DNA from: an uncultured bacterium | GTDB taxonomy: Bacteria > Actinomycetota > Actinomycetes > S36-B12 | Assembly (NCBI GenBank): GCA_903954205.1 | Contig: CAJBMR010000450.1 | Location: 1-7,286, forward strand | Direction: 5' to 3' | DNA: 7,286 nucleotides | In this document: one piece after another, positions 1 to 4,962 of the stretch | Numbering within the stretch: position 1 is the first letter of the stretch | How the letters are laid out: each line of letters opens with the position of its first letter | The notes under the pieces: model-generated | Told to the model about the DNA's origin: nothing | The model's database searches: none | The model's input: the letters and a program-made list of their open reading frames with translations, nothing else | Position numbers and translations under genes: made by a program

Positions 1-647
1 GACTCCTCGGCGGGAGCGGCCTCAGCGGGAGCGGCCTCAGCGGGAGCGGCCTCAGCGGGAGCGGCCTCAGCGGGAGCAGCCTCGACAGGAGCCGCAGCCG
101 CCGCAACGCCGGCTCCACCGATGATCGAAGGATCGGCCTCGGCCTTGATGCGCAGCGCATCGACCGTGCGAGCCGCCTGCGACAGGGGCGCCGCGAAGAG
201 CGACACGGCCTGCGACATGGACGCCTTCATGGCGCCGGCAAGCTTGGACAGCAGCACCTCGCGGGACTCAAGGTCAGCAAGCTTCTTCACCTCGGCCGCA
301 TCGAGTACGCGACCGTCCATGTAGCCGGCCTTGAGCACGAGGAGCGGGTTGTCCTTGGCAAAGTTTTTGAGGCTCTTCGCCCCCTCGACCGGATCGCCCT
401 TGATGAAGGCGATGGCACTCGGGCCCGAGAGCAGCGCGTCGAAGCCCTCGACGCCGGCCTCGCGGGCAGCGATCTTGGTGAGGGTGTTCTTCACGACCGC
501 GTAGTTGGCCACACCCTGGAGGGAACGGCGCAGCTGGCTGATCTGCGACACCGTGAGGCCGCGGTACTCGGTGAGCACGGCCGCGGTGGAGGTGCGGAAC
601 TCCTCTGCGAGTTCAGCAACGGTGGCGGCCTTGTCTTCGCGAGCCAT
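1..647 (-). CDS. rplJ: 50S ribosomal protein L10, 3' end beyond window
   Basis: L10 anchors the L7/L12 stalk to 23S rRNA and normally represses its own rplJL mRNA. 215 full codons are visible, from ATG at 647 to the left edge, with no stop. The start reads MAREDKAATVAELAEEF, and the L10-typical VVKNTL occurs near residues 51-56. An AGGAGG Shine-Dalgarno (653-658) sits 5 nt before the ATG. The globular family region ends near residue 180. After it comes an Ala/Pro/Glu tail (about 182-215) in which a 5-residue EAAPA-type unit is repeated, encoded by 15-bp direct repeats. L10 is usually about 165-190 residues, so this copy is tail-extended. rplL (L7/L12) is expected next to the left, but it is not in the window. 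Identity is secure; the C-terminus cannot be seen. Confidence 0.95.
   Translation of the reverse strand, partial: MAREDKAATVAELAEEFRTSTAAVLTEYRGLTVSQISQLRRSLQGVANYAVVKNTLTKIAAREAGVEGFDALLSGPSAIAFIKGDPVEGAKSLKNFAKDNPLLVLKAGYMDGRVLDAAEVKKLADLESREVLLSKLAGAMKASMSQAVSLFAAPLSQAARTVDALRIKAEADPSIIGGAGVAAAAAPVEAAPAEAAPAEAAPAEAAPAEAAPAEE
2..91. repeat. 15-bp tandem repeats coding the L10 tail
   Basis: Four identical copies of cggcctcagcgggag lie at 17-31, 32-46, 47-61 and 62-76. They are flanked by diverged copies at 2-16 and 77-91. The unit is a multiple of three, so copy-number change lengthens or shortens the Ala-Pro-Ala-Glu-Ala tail without a frameshift. The identity of the four central copies suggests recent expansion by slippage (inference). 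Confidence 0.9.
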
Positions 648-670
648 GGGCTCCTCCTGCTCCTCTGCGT

Positions 671-684
671 CGGCCCCTGGGGGC
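671..684 (-). other. GC-rich hairpin just upstream of the rplJ Shine-Dalgarno
   Basis: Transcript sequence GGCCCCCAGGGGCC-type stem (5-6 bp, tiny loop) about 24 nt before the rplJ start codon. A sister copy lies at 771-784 inside the L10 leader. It could take part in alternative folding that controls ribosome access; no U-run follows, so it is not a classical terminator. Confidence 0.4.
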
Positions 685-740
685 CAGGCGACCCGTGGGG
701 TGCGCACGCAGGGCAGGTCCGCCGCAATCGGCGGGCTCAA

Positions 741-803
741 CCTGCGCAGGCGACCCGTTGGGTCCTTCATCAGCCCCTGGGGGCTTCAACCGGCGGTCTT
801 TGG
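741..803 (-). promoter_or_regulatory. L10 leader (autoregulatory mRNA element upstream of rplJ)
   Basis: Read on the minus strand, the element opens with CCAAAGACCGCCGGTT (803-788), which resembles the conserved 5' part of L10-leader RNAs. Short hairpins follow: AGCCC/GGGCT and GACCC/GGGTC. It closes on CCTGCGCAGG (750-741), also typical of actinobacterial L10 leaders as I recall them. In the family, the L10(L12)4 complex binds this kink-turn-containing RNA and shuts down rplJL expression. The position (directly before rplJ) and the start next to a predicted transcription start fit this. The call rests on motif recall, not on a covariance-model search. Confidence 0.72.
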
Positions 804-812
804 TCTTGGGTG

Positions 813-842
813 AGGCTACGGGGCCGGGAGGGTCGACGTCAA
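813..842 (-). promoter_or_regulatory. Probable sigma-70-type promoter for rplJ(L)
   Basis: On the minus strand a -35 box TTGACG (842-837) and a -10 box TAGCCT (818-813) are separated by 18 nt. The predicted start is near 805-807, immediately at the first base of the L10-leader motif, so the transcript would begin with the regulatory element. It would let rplJL be expressed separately from rplK-rplA. Prediction from sequence only. Confidence 0.6.
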
Positions 843-871
843 AACGGTCGAGCCCCCCGCCCCCGGCGGTG

Positions 872-1585
872 CTACTCCGAGCCCTCGCCAGCACCACGCG
901 AGGTCGCCTGCGGGTCCACCGGGATGCCCGGCCCCATGGTCGCCGACACCGTGACCTTCTTGACGTAGCGACCCTTGGCGGCCGAAGGCTTGGCGCGCAG
1001 GATCTCGTCCAGGGCGGCGAGGTAGTTTTCGGTGAGCTGGGCCTCGCTGAAGGAGGCGCGGCCCACGGGGAAGTGCAGGTTGGAGTTCTTGTCGACGCGG
1101 AACTCGATCTTGCCGCCCTTGATGTCCTCGACGGCCTTGGCGACGTCCATGGTCACCGTGCCGGTCTTGGGGTTGGGCATGAGGCCGCGCGGGCCGAGGA
1201 CCTTGCCCAGACGGCCGACCTTGCCCATGAGGTCGGGGGTGGACACGGCCGCATCGAAGTCGGTCCAGCCGCCGGCGACGCGCTCGATGAGCTCGTCGCT
1301 GCCGACCTCATCGGCTCCTGCGGCGCGCGCCTCCTCGGCCTTCTCACCAGCAGCGAAGACGATCACGCGCGCCGTCTTGCCCGTGCCGTGAGGGAGGTTG
1401 ACCGTGCCGCGGACCATCTGGTCGGCCTTGCGCGGATCGACGCCGAGACGCATGGAGACCTCGATGGCGGGGTCGAACTTGGTCTTGGCGGTCTGCTTGG
1501 CGATCGCCATAGCCGCCTGAGGGGCGTAGAGGAGATCGGGATCGATCAGCTCCATGGCCTGGCGGTAAGCCTTGCTGCGCTTCAT
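872..1585 (-). CDS. rplA: 50S ribosomal protein L1
   Basis: L1 forms the mobile stalk at the ribosomal E site and helps release deacylated tRNA; in many bacteria it also represses the L11-L1 mRNA. 237 residues from ATG at 1585. The protein contains FDPAIEVSMRLGVDPRKADQ near residues 37-56 and the L1 signature KVLGPRGLMPNPKTGTV at about 128-144. The start at 1585 was chosen because GGGAG lies just upstream and the product begins MKRSKAYR, as in relatives. An in-frame ATG at 1597 has no ribosome-binding site. The stop is TAG. Length is normal for the family. It follows rplK after an 87-nt gap that holds a strong hairpin, and precedes the rplJ promoter/leader. Confidence 0.97.
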   Translation of the reverse strand: MKRSKAYRQAMELIDPDLLYAPQAAMAIAKQTAKTKFDPAIEVSMRLGVDPRKADQMVRGTVNLPHGTGKTARVIVFAAGEKAEEARAAGADEVGSDELIERVAGGWTDFDAAVSTPDLMGKVGRLGKVLGPRGLMPNPKTGTVTMDVAKAVEDIKGGKIEFRVDKNSNLHFPVGRASFSEAQLTENYLAALDEILRAKPSAAKGRYVKKVTVSATMGPGIPVDPQATSRGAGEGSE

Positions 1586-1642
1586 TACTGCTCCCATCGT
1601 GATGGAGGTTGTGGTCGGCGGACCGCGCTCGGCCCTCCCACA

Positions 1643-1661
1643 CCCGCCGCGGCGCGGCGGG
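1643..1661 (-). other. Strong hairpin in the rplK-rplA gap
   Basis: A perfect 8-bp stem cccgccgc/gcggcggg with a 3-nt loop lies 11 nt after the rplK stop. It has no T-rich tract, so it is a weak terminator candidate at best. It could be an mRNA-stabilising or attenuating hairpin that sets the L11:L1 ratio, or an RNase barrier. Function inferred. Confidence 0.5.
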
Positions 1662-1672
1662 AATTCTGGTGA

Positions 1673-2101
1673 CTACTCGCTGACGGTGACGCCCATCTGG
1701 CGCGCGGTGCCCTCGATGATCTTCATCGCGGCATCGACGTCATTGGCGTTGAGGTCGGGCATCTTGGCCTCGGCGATCTCGCGCACCTGGGCCCGCGTGA
1801 TCGAACCGGCGACCGCCGGCGGGGCTCCCGAGCCCTTCTCGAGGCCCGCGGCCTTGAGGATCAGGCGGGAGGCCGGAGGCGTCTTGAGCGTGAAGTCGAA
1901 GGAGCGGTCTTCGTAGACCGTGATCTCCACGGGGATCACCTGGCCGCGCTGGTTCTCGGTCGCGGCGTTGTAGGCCTTGCAGAAGTCCATGATGTTGACG
2001 CCGTGCTGGCCGAGGGCAGGACCCACCGGCGGGGCAGGGTTCGCCTGGCCGGCCTGGATCTGGAGCTTGATCATGCCGGAGATCTTCTTCTTGGGTGCCA
2101 T
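1673..2101 (-). CDS. rplK: 50S ribosomal protein L11
   Basis: L11 binds the GTPase-associated region of 23S rRNA at the base of the L7/L12 stalk. It is needed for the stringent response and for thiopeptide binding. 142 residues, the normal length. The N-terminal domain starts MAPKKKISGMIKLQIQAGQA and has the proline-rich PPVGPALGQHG segment (residues 24-34), the region linked to thiostrepton sensitivity. The C-terminal RNA-binding domain includes AKMPDLNANDVDAAMKII (about 112-129), close to the family signature. GAGGA upstream serves as Shine-Dalgarno. It lies only 19 nt after nusG, so it is co-transcribed with it; an L1-binding leader of the classical kind has no room here. Confidence 0.97.
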   Translation of the reverse strand: MAPKKKISGMIKLQIQAGQANPAPPVGPALGQHGVNIMDFCKAYNAATENQRGQVIPVEITVYEDRSFDFTLKTPPASRLILKAAGLEKGSGAPPAVAGSITRAQVREIAEAKMPDLNANDVDAAMKIIEGTARQMGVTVSE

Positions 2102-2120
2102 GGTGATGTCCTCGCTGCTG

Positions 2121-2990
2121 TCAGTTCTTCTGGATCTGGCCGAAGGCCAGCTCGACGGGGGTCTCTCGCCCGAAGATCTCGACGAGGCCGGTGACCTTCT
2201 GGGCCTCGATGTTGATCTCGGAGATGGTGGCGTGCAGGGTCGCGAAGGGGCCGTCGACCACGGTCACGGAGTCGCCGACCGAGAAGTCCACGACGCGCAC
2301 CTCGGTCGGGGCTGCACCAGGGCTTCCGCCGGCCGCCGCCGGTGCACCGGGCTTGCGTTCGGGCGTCGGGGCCAGGATCGCGACGACCTCATCGAGGGAG
2401 AGCGGCGAGGGCTGGTGCCCATGGCCCACGAAGCCGGTCACGCCGGGGGTGTGGCGCACGGCACCCCAGGACTCATCCGTCAGATCCATACGGACCAGGA
2501 CGTATCCGGGGAACTTCGTGCGGCGGACTAGCTTGCGCTGGCCCTGCTTGATCTCGGTGACTTCCTCCATCGGCACCTCGACCTGGAAGATGTAATCCTC
2601 CATGTTGAGGGACGTAATGCGGGTCTCGAGATTCGACTTCACCCGATTCTCGTAGCCGGCGTACGAATGCACGACGAACCACTCGCCCGCAGCCATGCGC
2701 ATCTGCTCGCGGAAGGCCTCGACGGGGTCTTCCTCTTCGGCGACTTCCTCGGCGACGATCTCTGCCACTTCCTCCGCAACGATTTCTGCCTCGACCACGG
2801 CCACAACGGCTTCGTCGACAGCGATCTCGTCTGCCACCGCCTCTTCGACGACGATGTCTTCTGCCACCGTCTCCTCGACGGCGACGTCGCCGACATACGC
2901 CTCGGGTGCCACGTCAGCGCCTTCGGTCTGGAAGACGAGCGTGGGCGCCGGGGCGGCGTCAGCAGACTCGGTGGTGGGGAAGTCGGTCAC
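2121..2990 (-). CDS. nusG: Transcription termination/antitermination factor NusG
   Basis: NusG binds RNA polymerase through its NGN domain. Its KOW domain contacts Rho or ribosomal protein S10, coupling transcription to translation and termination. 289 residues. The NGN domain is at about 102-208 (GEWFVVHSYAGYENRVKSNL, then TKFPGYVLVRM and HTPGVTGFVG). A Pro/Gly/Ala linker spans about 209-228, and the KOW domain about 233-289 (DSVTVVDGPFATL, then EIFGRETPVEL). Residues 1-100 are an acidic Glu/Val/Ala-rich low-complexity arm; extensions of this kind are common in actinobacteria, while E. coli NusG is about 181 residues. The start is GTG with AGGAG about 11 nt upstream, a rather long spacing. 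No better in-frame start was found, but an upstream ATG in another frame complicates the call (see the mini-ORF entry). Confidence 0.95.
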   Translation of the reverse strand: MTDFPTTESADAAPAPTLVFQTEGADVAPEAYVGDVAVEETVAEDIVVEEAVADEIAVDEAVVAVVEAEIVAEEVAEIVAEEVAEEEDPVEAFREQMRMAAGEWFVVHSYAGYENRVKSNLETRITSLNMEDYIFQVEVPMEEVTEIKQGQRKLVRRTKFPGYVLVRMDLTDESWGAVRHTPGVTGFVGHGHQPSPLSLDEVVAILAPTPERKPGAPAAAGGSPGAAPTEVRVVDFSVGDSVTVVDGPFATLHATISEINIEAQKVTGLVEIFGRETPVELAFGQIQKN

Positions 2991-2995
2991 GGGTG

Positions 2996-3073
2996 TCAGG
3001 GCTCCTGCTGCTCGGTGCTCATCTAGAAGGGGTGCTCATCTAGAAAGGGTGCTCATCTAGAAGGGGTGCTCAT
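2996..3073 (-). other. Chain of four ATGA-linked mini-ORFs between secE and nusG
   Basis: The secE stop overlaps an ATG (ATGA, 3073-3070). That ATG opens a 6-codon frame MSTPSR (3073-3053). Its stop overlaps the next ATG, giving MSTLSR (3056-3036), then MSTPSR (3039-3019), then MSTEQQEP (3022-2996). The last stop lies 5 nt before the nusG GTG, and the nusG AGGAG lies inside the last mini-ORF. Each short frame is 21 nt including the stop, so 4-nt overlaps produce exactly the 17-bp repeat period. The arrangement could pass terminating ribosomes from secE to nusG by re-initiation. The mini-ORFs lack their own Shine-Dalgarno sequences, so translation is inferred, not shown. Confidence 0.5.
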
Positions 3074-3074
3074 C
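3014..3074. repeat. 17-bp tandem repeat in the secE-nusG gap
   Basis: The 10-mer ggtgctcatc recurs at 3014, 3031, 3048 and 3065, with 7-nt tagaagg-type spacers (one copy has tagaaag). That makes three full units and a partial fourth. The copies are nearly identical, pointing to recent tandem duplication. Each copy also provides a possible 3' arm for the hairpin at the end of secE. Confidence 0.92.
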
Positions 3075-3093
3075 CGAAGATGAAGAGCACCCC
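3063..3093 (-). other. cUUCGg-capped hairpin covering the secE stop codon
   Basis: In the transcript, GGGGUGCUC (3093-3085) pairs with GAGCACCCC (3071-3063). After a 3-nt UUC bulge, AUC pairs with GAU, closing a UUCG tetraloop with a C-G pair, one of the most stable RNA loops. The stem totals 12 bp and covers the last secE codons and the stop. Because GAGCACC recurs in the downstream 17-bp repeats, the 5' arm could pair with alternative partners. There is no U-run, and the downstream gene is essential, so full termination is unlikely. Confidence 0.6.
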
Positions 3094-3291
3094 TCGGGTA
3101 AAGACGTAGTCGTACACGGCCACGATCGCTGCCATCACTGCGACGAAGACAATGACCACGATGGTGTAGGTGACCAGTTCCTTGCGGGTCGGCCAGATCA
3201 CCTTGCGGAGTTCGGCCACCACCTGGCGCAGGAAGAGCGCAAGCCGCCCAAAGAGGGACAGCTTGACGTCGCCGCGGGCTTCGCTGCTCAC
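3070..3291 (-). CDS. secE: Preprotein translocase subunit SecE
   Basis: SecE is the small essential membrane subunit that clamps SecY in the SecYEG channel. 73 residues from GTG at 3291. An amphipathic cytoplasmic segment is followed by the family motif ELRKVIWPTRKEL (about 27-39) and one transmembrane helix at about 41-62 (TYTIVVIVFVAVMAAIVAVY). The frame is open for 82 more codons upstream but runs through tRNA-Trp. GTG at 3291 has AGGAAGG 4 nt upstream and gives the normal length of a single-helix SecE. It lies 71 nt downstream of tRNA-Trp, the usual actinobacterial position. Its stop overlaps an ATG that begins the mini-ORF chain. Confidence 0.95.
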   Translation of the reverse strand: MSSEARGDVKLSLFGRLALFLRQVVAELRKVIWPTRKELVTYTIVVIVFVAVMAAIVAVYDYVFTRGVLFIFG

Positions 3292-3362
3292 GTGACCTTC
3301 CTGTCGTCGTGCGGTTGGAACATGAACGGTTTGAGCGTGGATCTGTGCTGTGGAGCGTCGAG

Positions 3363-3435
3363 CAGGGCCGGAGGGACTCGAACCCCCAACCACCGGTTTT
3401 GGAGACCGGGACTCTACCAATTGAGCTACGGCCCT
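3363..3435 (-). tRNA. tRNA-Trp (anticodon CCA)
   Basis: A full cloverleaf can be drawn: acceptor AGGGCCG/CGGCCCT, D stem GCTC/GAGT, anticodon stem CCGGT/ACCGG around loop CTCCAAA (anticodon CCA at 3402-3400), and a T arm with loop TTCGAGT. The discriminator is G73, as in bacterial tRNA-Trp. The 3' CCA is not encoded, so it must be added after transcription. Length 73 nt. It precedes secE, as in many actinobacteria. Confidence 0.97.
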
Positions 3436-3506
3436 CAGGCGACCGTCGCACCTGCAGAGCGCCTGCGGGCAGGCGTCAACAGGGTGGGAAAGCCACCGGC
3501 TACGGG

Positions 3507-3537
3507 AGTCTACGTGGCCCGGTGTCAGCGGGTCCAA
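3507..3537 (-). promoter_or_regulatory. Possible promoter for tRNA-Trp/secE/nusG
   Basis: On the minus strand TTGGAC (3537-3532) and TAGACT (3512-3507) are separated by 19 nt, slightly long. The start would be near 3500, about 65 nt before the tRNA 5' end. A small inverted repeat cgcctg/caggcg (3460-3475) lies in that leader. Several other weak matches exist in this GC-rich gap, so the assignment is tentative. Confidence 0.33.
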
Positions 3538-3592
3538 TCACCCTCCCCGCACCGCCTCAGCCCACACCCGGCCAGGCTGGTTGGATTCCCCC

Positions 3593-4795
3593 ATGGCCTC
3601 CCGAGTCTCCCGGCGCCTTGCCGCCATCACCGAGTCCGCGACCCTCGCCGTCGATGCCAAGGCCAAGGCCCTCAAGGCGGCCGGTCGCCCCGTCATCGGC
3701 TTCGGGGCGGGAGAGCCCGACTTCCCCACGCCTGACTACATCGTCGAGGCGGCCGTGGCCGCCTGCCGCGACCCCCGATGGCACCGCTACACCCCCGCGG
3801 CCGGCCTGCCTGAGCTGCGCGAGGCCGTCGCGGCCAAGACCCTGCGAGACAGCGGCTACGACGCCAAGGCCAGCCAGGTCCTCATCACCAACGGCGGCAA
3901 GCAGGCCCTCTACAACGCGTTCGCCGCGCTCCTCGACCCCGGCGACGAGGCGATCCTCCCCGCGCCATACTGGACGACGTACCCCGAGGCCATCAAGCTC
4001 GCGGGTGGCACGCCCGTCATCGTCGACACCGACGAAGCCAGCGGATACCGCGCCACGGTGGAGCAGTTGGAGGCCGCACGCACGCCACGCACCAAGCTGC
4101 TCGTCTTCGTCTCCCCGTCCAACCCGACCGGGGCCGTCTACACACCCGAGCAGGTGGCGGCGATCGGCCGGTGGGCGGCTGAGCACGGCATCTGGGTCGT
4201 CACCGATGAGATCTACGAGCACCTCGTCTACGGCGATGCGGAGTTCGCGTCGATGCCCGTGCTGGTGCCCGAGATCGCCGACACCTGCGTCATCGTCAAC
4301 GGAGTGGCCAAGACCTACGCCATGACCGGATGGCGCGTGGGCTGGATGATCGGGCCCGACGACGTCATCAAGGCCGCGGGCAATCTCCAGTCGCATGCGA
4401 CGTCGAATGTCGCCAACGTCTCCCAGGTCGCGGCCCTGGCTGCTGTCTCCGGCGACCTCACGGCGGTCGACGAGATGAAGGTCGCCTTCGACCGTCGCCG
4501 TCACCTCATCGTTGACCTGCTGTCGGCGATCCCCGGTGTCGACTGCCCCACACCCGAGGGCGCGTTCTACGTCTACCCCTCCGTCAAGGGGGTGCTCGGC
4601 AAGGAGATCCGCGGTCAGCGACCGGCGTCGTCGGCCGAACTCGCCGGGCTGATCCTCGACGAGGCCGAGGTCGCGGTGGTGCCGGGAGAGGCATTCGGCA
4701 CTCCGGGCTACCTGCGGCTGTCCTACGCCACCAGCGACGCCGACATCCAGGAGGGCGTGGCCCGCATGGCGGCGCTCATCGGCGAGGCCCGCTGA
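3593..4795 (+). CDS. aspC: PLP-dependent aspartate aminotransferase (class I)
   Basis: Transfers the amino group between aspartate/2-oxoglutarate and oxaloacetate/glutamate, feeding Asp-family amino acids and nitrogen balance. 400 residues from ATG at 3593. Fold-type I landmarks appear in order: FGAGEPDFPTP (37-47), SPSNPTG (174-180, cofactor/substrate Asn177), VVTDEIYEHLVY (203-214, Asp205 and Tyr208), VAKTYAMTGWRVGW (238-251, PLP-binding Lys240), FYVYPSVKG (325-333) and YLRLSYA (373-379, substrate-carboxylate Arg). It is the only plus-strand gene, divergent from tRNA-Trp and convergent with murB. No clear Shine-Dalgarno precedes the ATG; an in-frame TTG at 3581 would add four residues (MDSP) but has no better site. 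Exact substrate range (Asp, or also aromatic or prephenate) cannot be read from sequence. Confidence 0.93.
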   Translation: MASRVSRRLAAITESATLAVDAKAKALKAAGRPVIGFGAGEPDFPTPDYIVEAAVAACRDPRWHRYTPAAGLPELREAVAAKTLRDSGYDAKASQVLITNGGKQALYNAFAALLDPGDEAILPAPYWTTYPEAIKLAGGTPVIVDTDEASGYRATVEQLEAARTPRTKLLVFVSPSNPTGAVYTPEQVAAIGRWAAEHGIWVVTDEIYEHLVYGDAEFASMPVLVPEIADTCVIVNGVAKTYAMTGWRVGWMIGPDDVIKAAGNLQSHATSNVANVSQVAALAAVSGDLTAVDEMKVAFDRRRHLIVDLLSAIPGVDCPTPEGAFYVYPSVKGVLGKEIRGQRPASSAELAGLILDEAEVAVVPGEAFGTPGYLRLSYATSDADIQEGVARMAALIGEAR

Positions 4796-4796
4796 C

Positions 4797-4850
4797 CTCG
4801 AGCGCCGAATTCGAGCGGAGAAGGTCGTTGATCAACCTCATGCGCTCGAG
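4797..4850. other. Inverted repeat just after the aspC stop
   Basis: The 9-mer ctcgagcgc (4797-4805) is matched by gcgctcgag (4842-4850). The 36-nt loop contains a further perfect palindrome, gttgatcaac (4827-4836). It starts 2 nt after the aspC stop. It may help end aspC transcription, but it lacks a T-tract. Confidence 0.4.
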
Positions 4851-4862
4851 ATTCAGGCATCC

Positions 4863-4921
4863 GCTCCGTGATTGTGCGGCTGCGTGGCAGTGAGACTCGC
4901 ACGGAGCCGCACAATCGTGCG
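4863..4921. terminator. Candidate bidirectional terminator between convergent aspC and murB
   Basis: A perfect 12-bp inverted repeat, gattgtgcggct (4870-4881) and agccgcacaatc (4905-4916), lies between two genes that converge. Its 23-nt loop and flanks hold two competing pairings: gctccgtg/cacggagc (4863-4870 with 4900-4907) and cgcacg/cgtgcg (4898-4903 with 4916-4921). Actinobacterial terminators often lack a U-run, as here. It could equally be a copy of a dispersed palindromic element; only a genome search would tell. Confidence 0.5.
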
Positions 4922-4962
4922 CCGGTGACGCTGGTCGACACCACCTGGCGCGGCTGCCGCGA

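Noticed and set aside
1586..1597. Earlier rplA start at 1597
   Set aside because: No Shine-Dalgarno; the GGGAG within this stretch serves the ATG at 1585, which matches the family start MKRSKAYR.
1643..1661. Intrinsic terminator ending the rplK transcript
   Set aside because: No T-tract follows and no convincing promoter for rplA was found in the short gap, so the hairpin more likely modulates than terminates.
695..1672. 325-codon plus-strand open frame opposite rplA
   Set aside because: It is antisense to rplA; its composition follows from the GC-rich codon structure of the L1 gene, and it shows no family resemblance.
3292..3537. 82-residue N-terminal extension of SecE
   Set aside because: It includes tRNA-Trp sequence; GTG at 3291 has AGGAAGG and gives a normal 73-residue SecE.
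3309..4325. 338-codon plus-strand frame through tRNA-Trp and aspC
   Set aside because: Runs across a tRNA and an out-of-frame stretch of aspC; Pro/Ser/Arg-rich artefact of high GC.
3557..4504. Long minus-strand open frame opposite aspC
   Set aside because: Antisense shadow of a well-supported aminotransferase; Asp/Gly/Arg-rich composition typical of such shadows.
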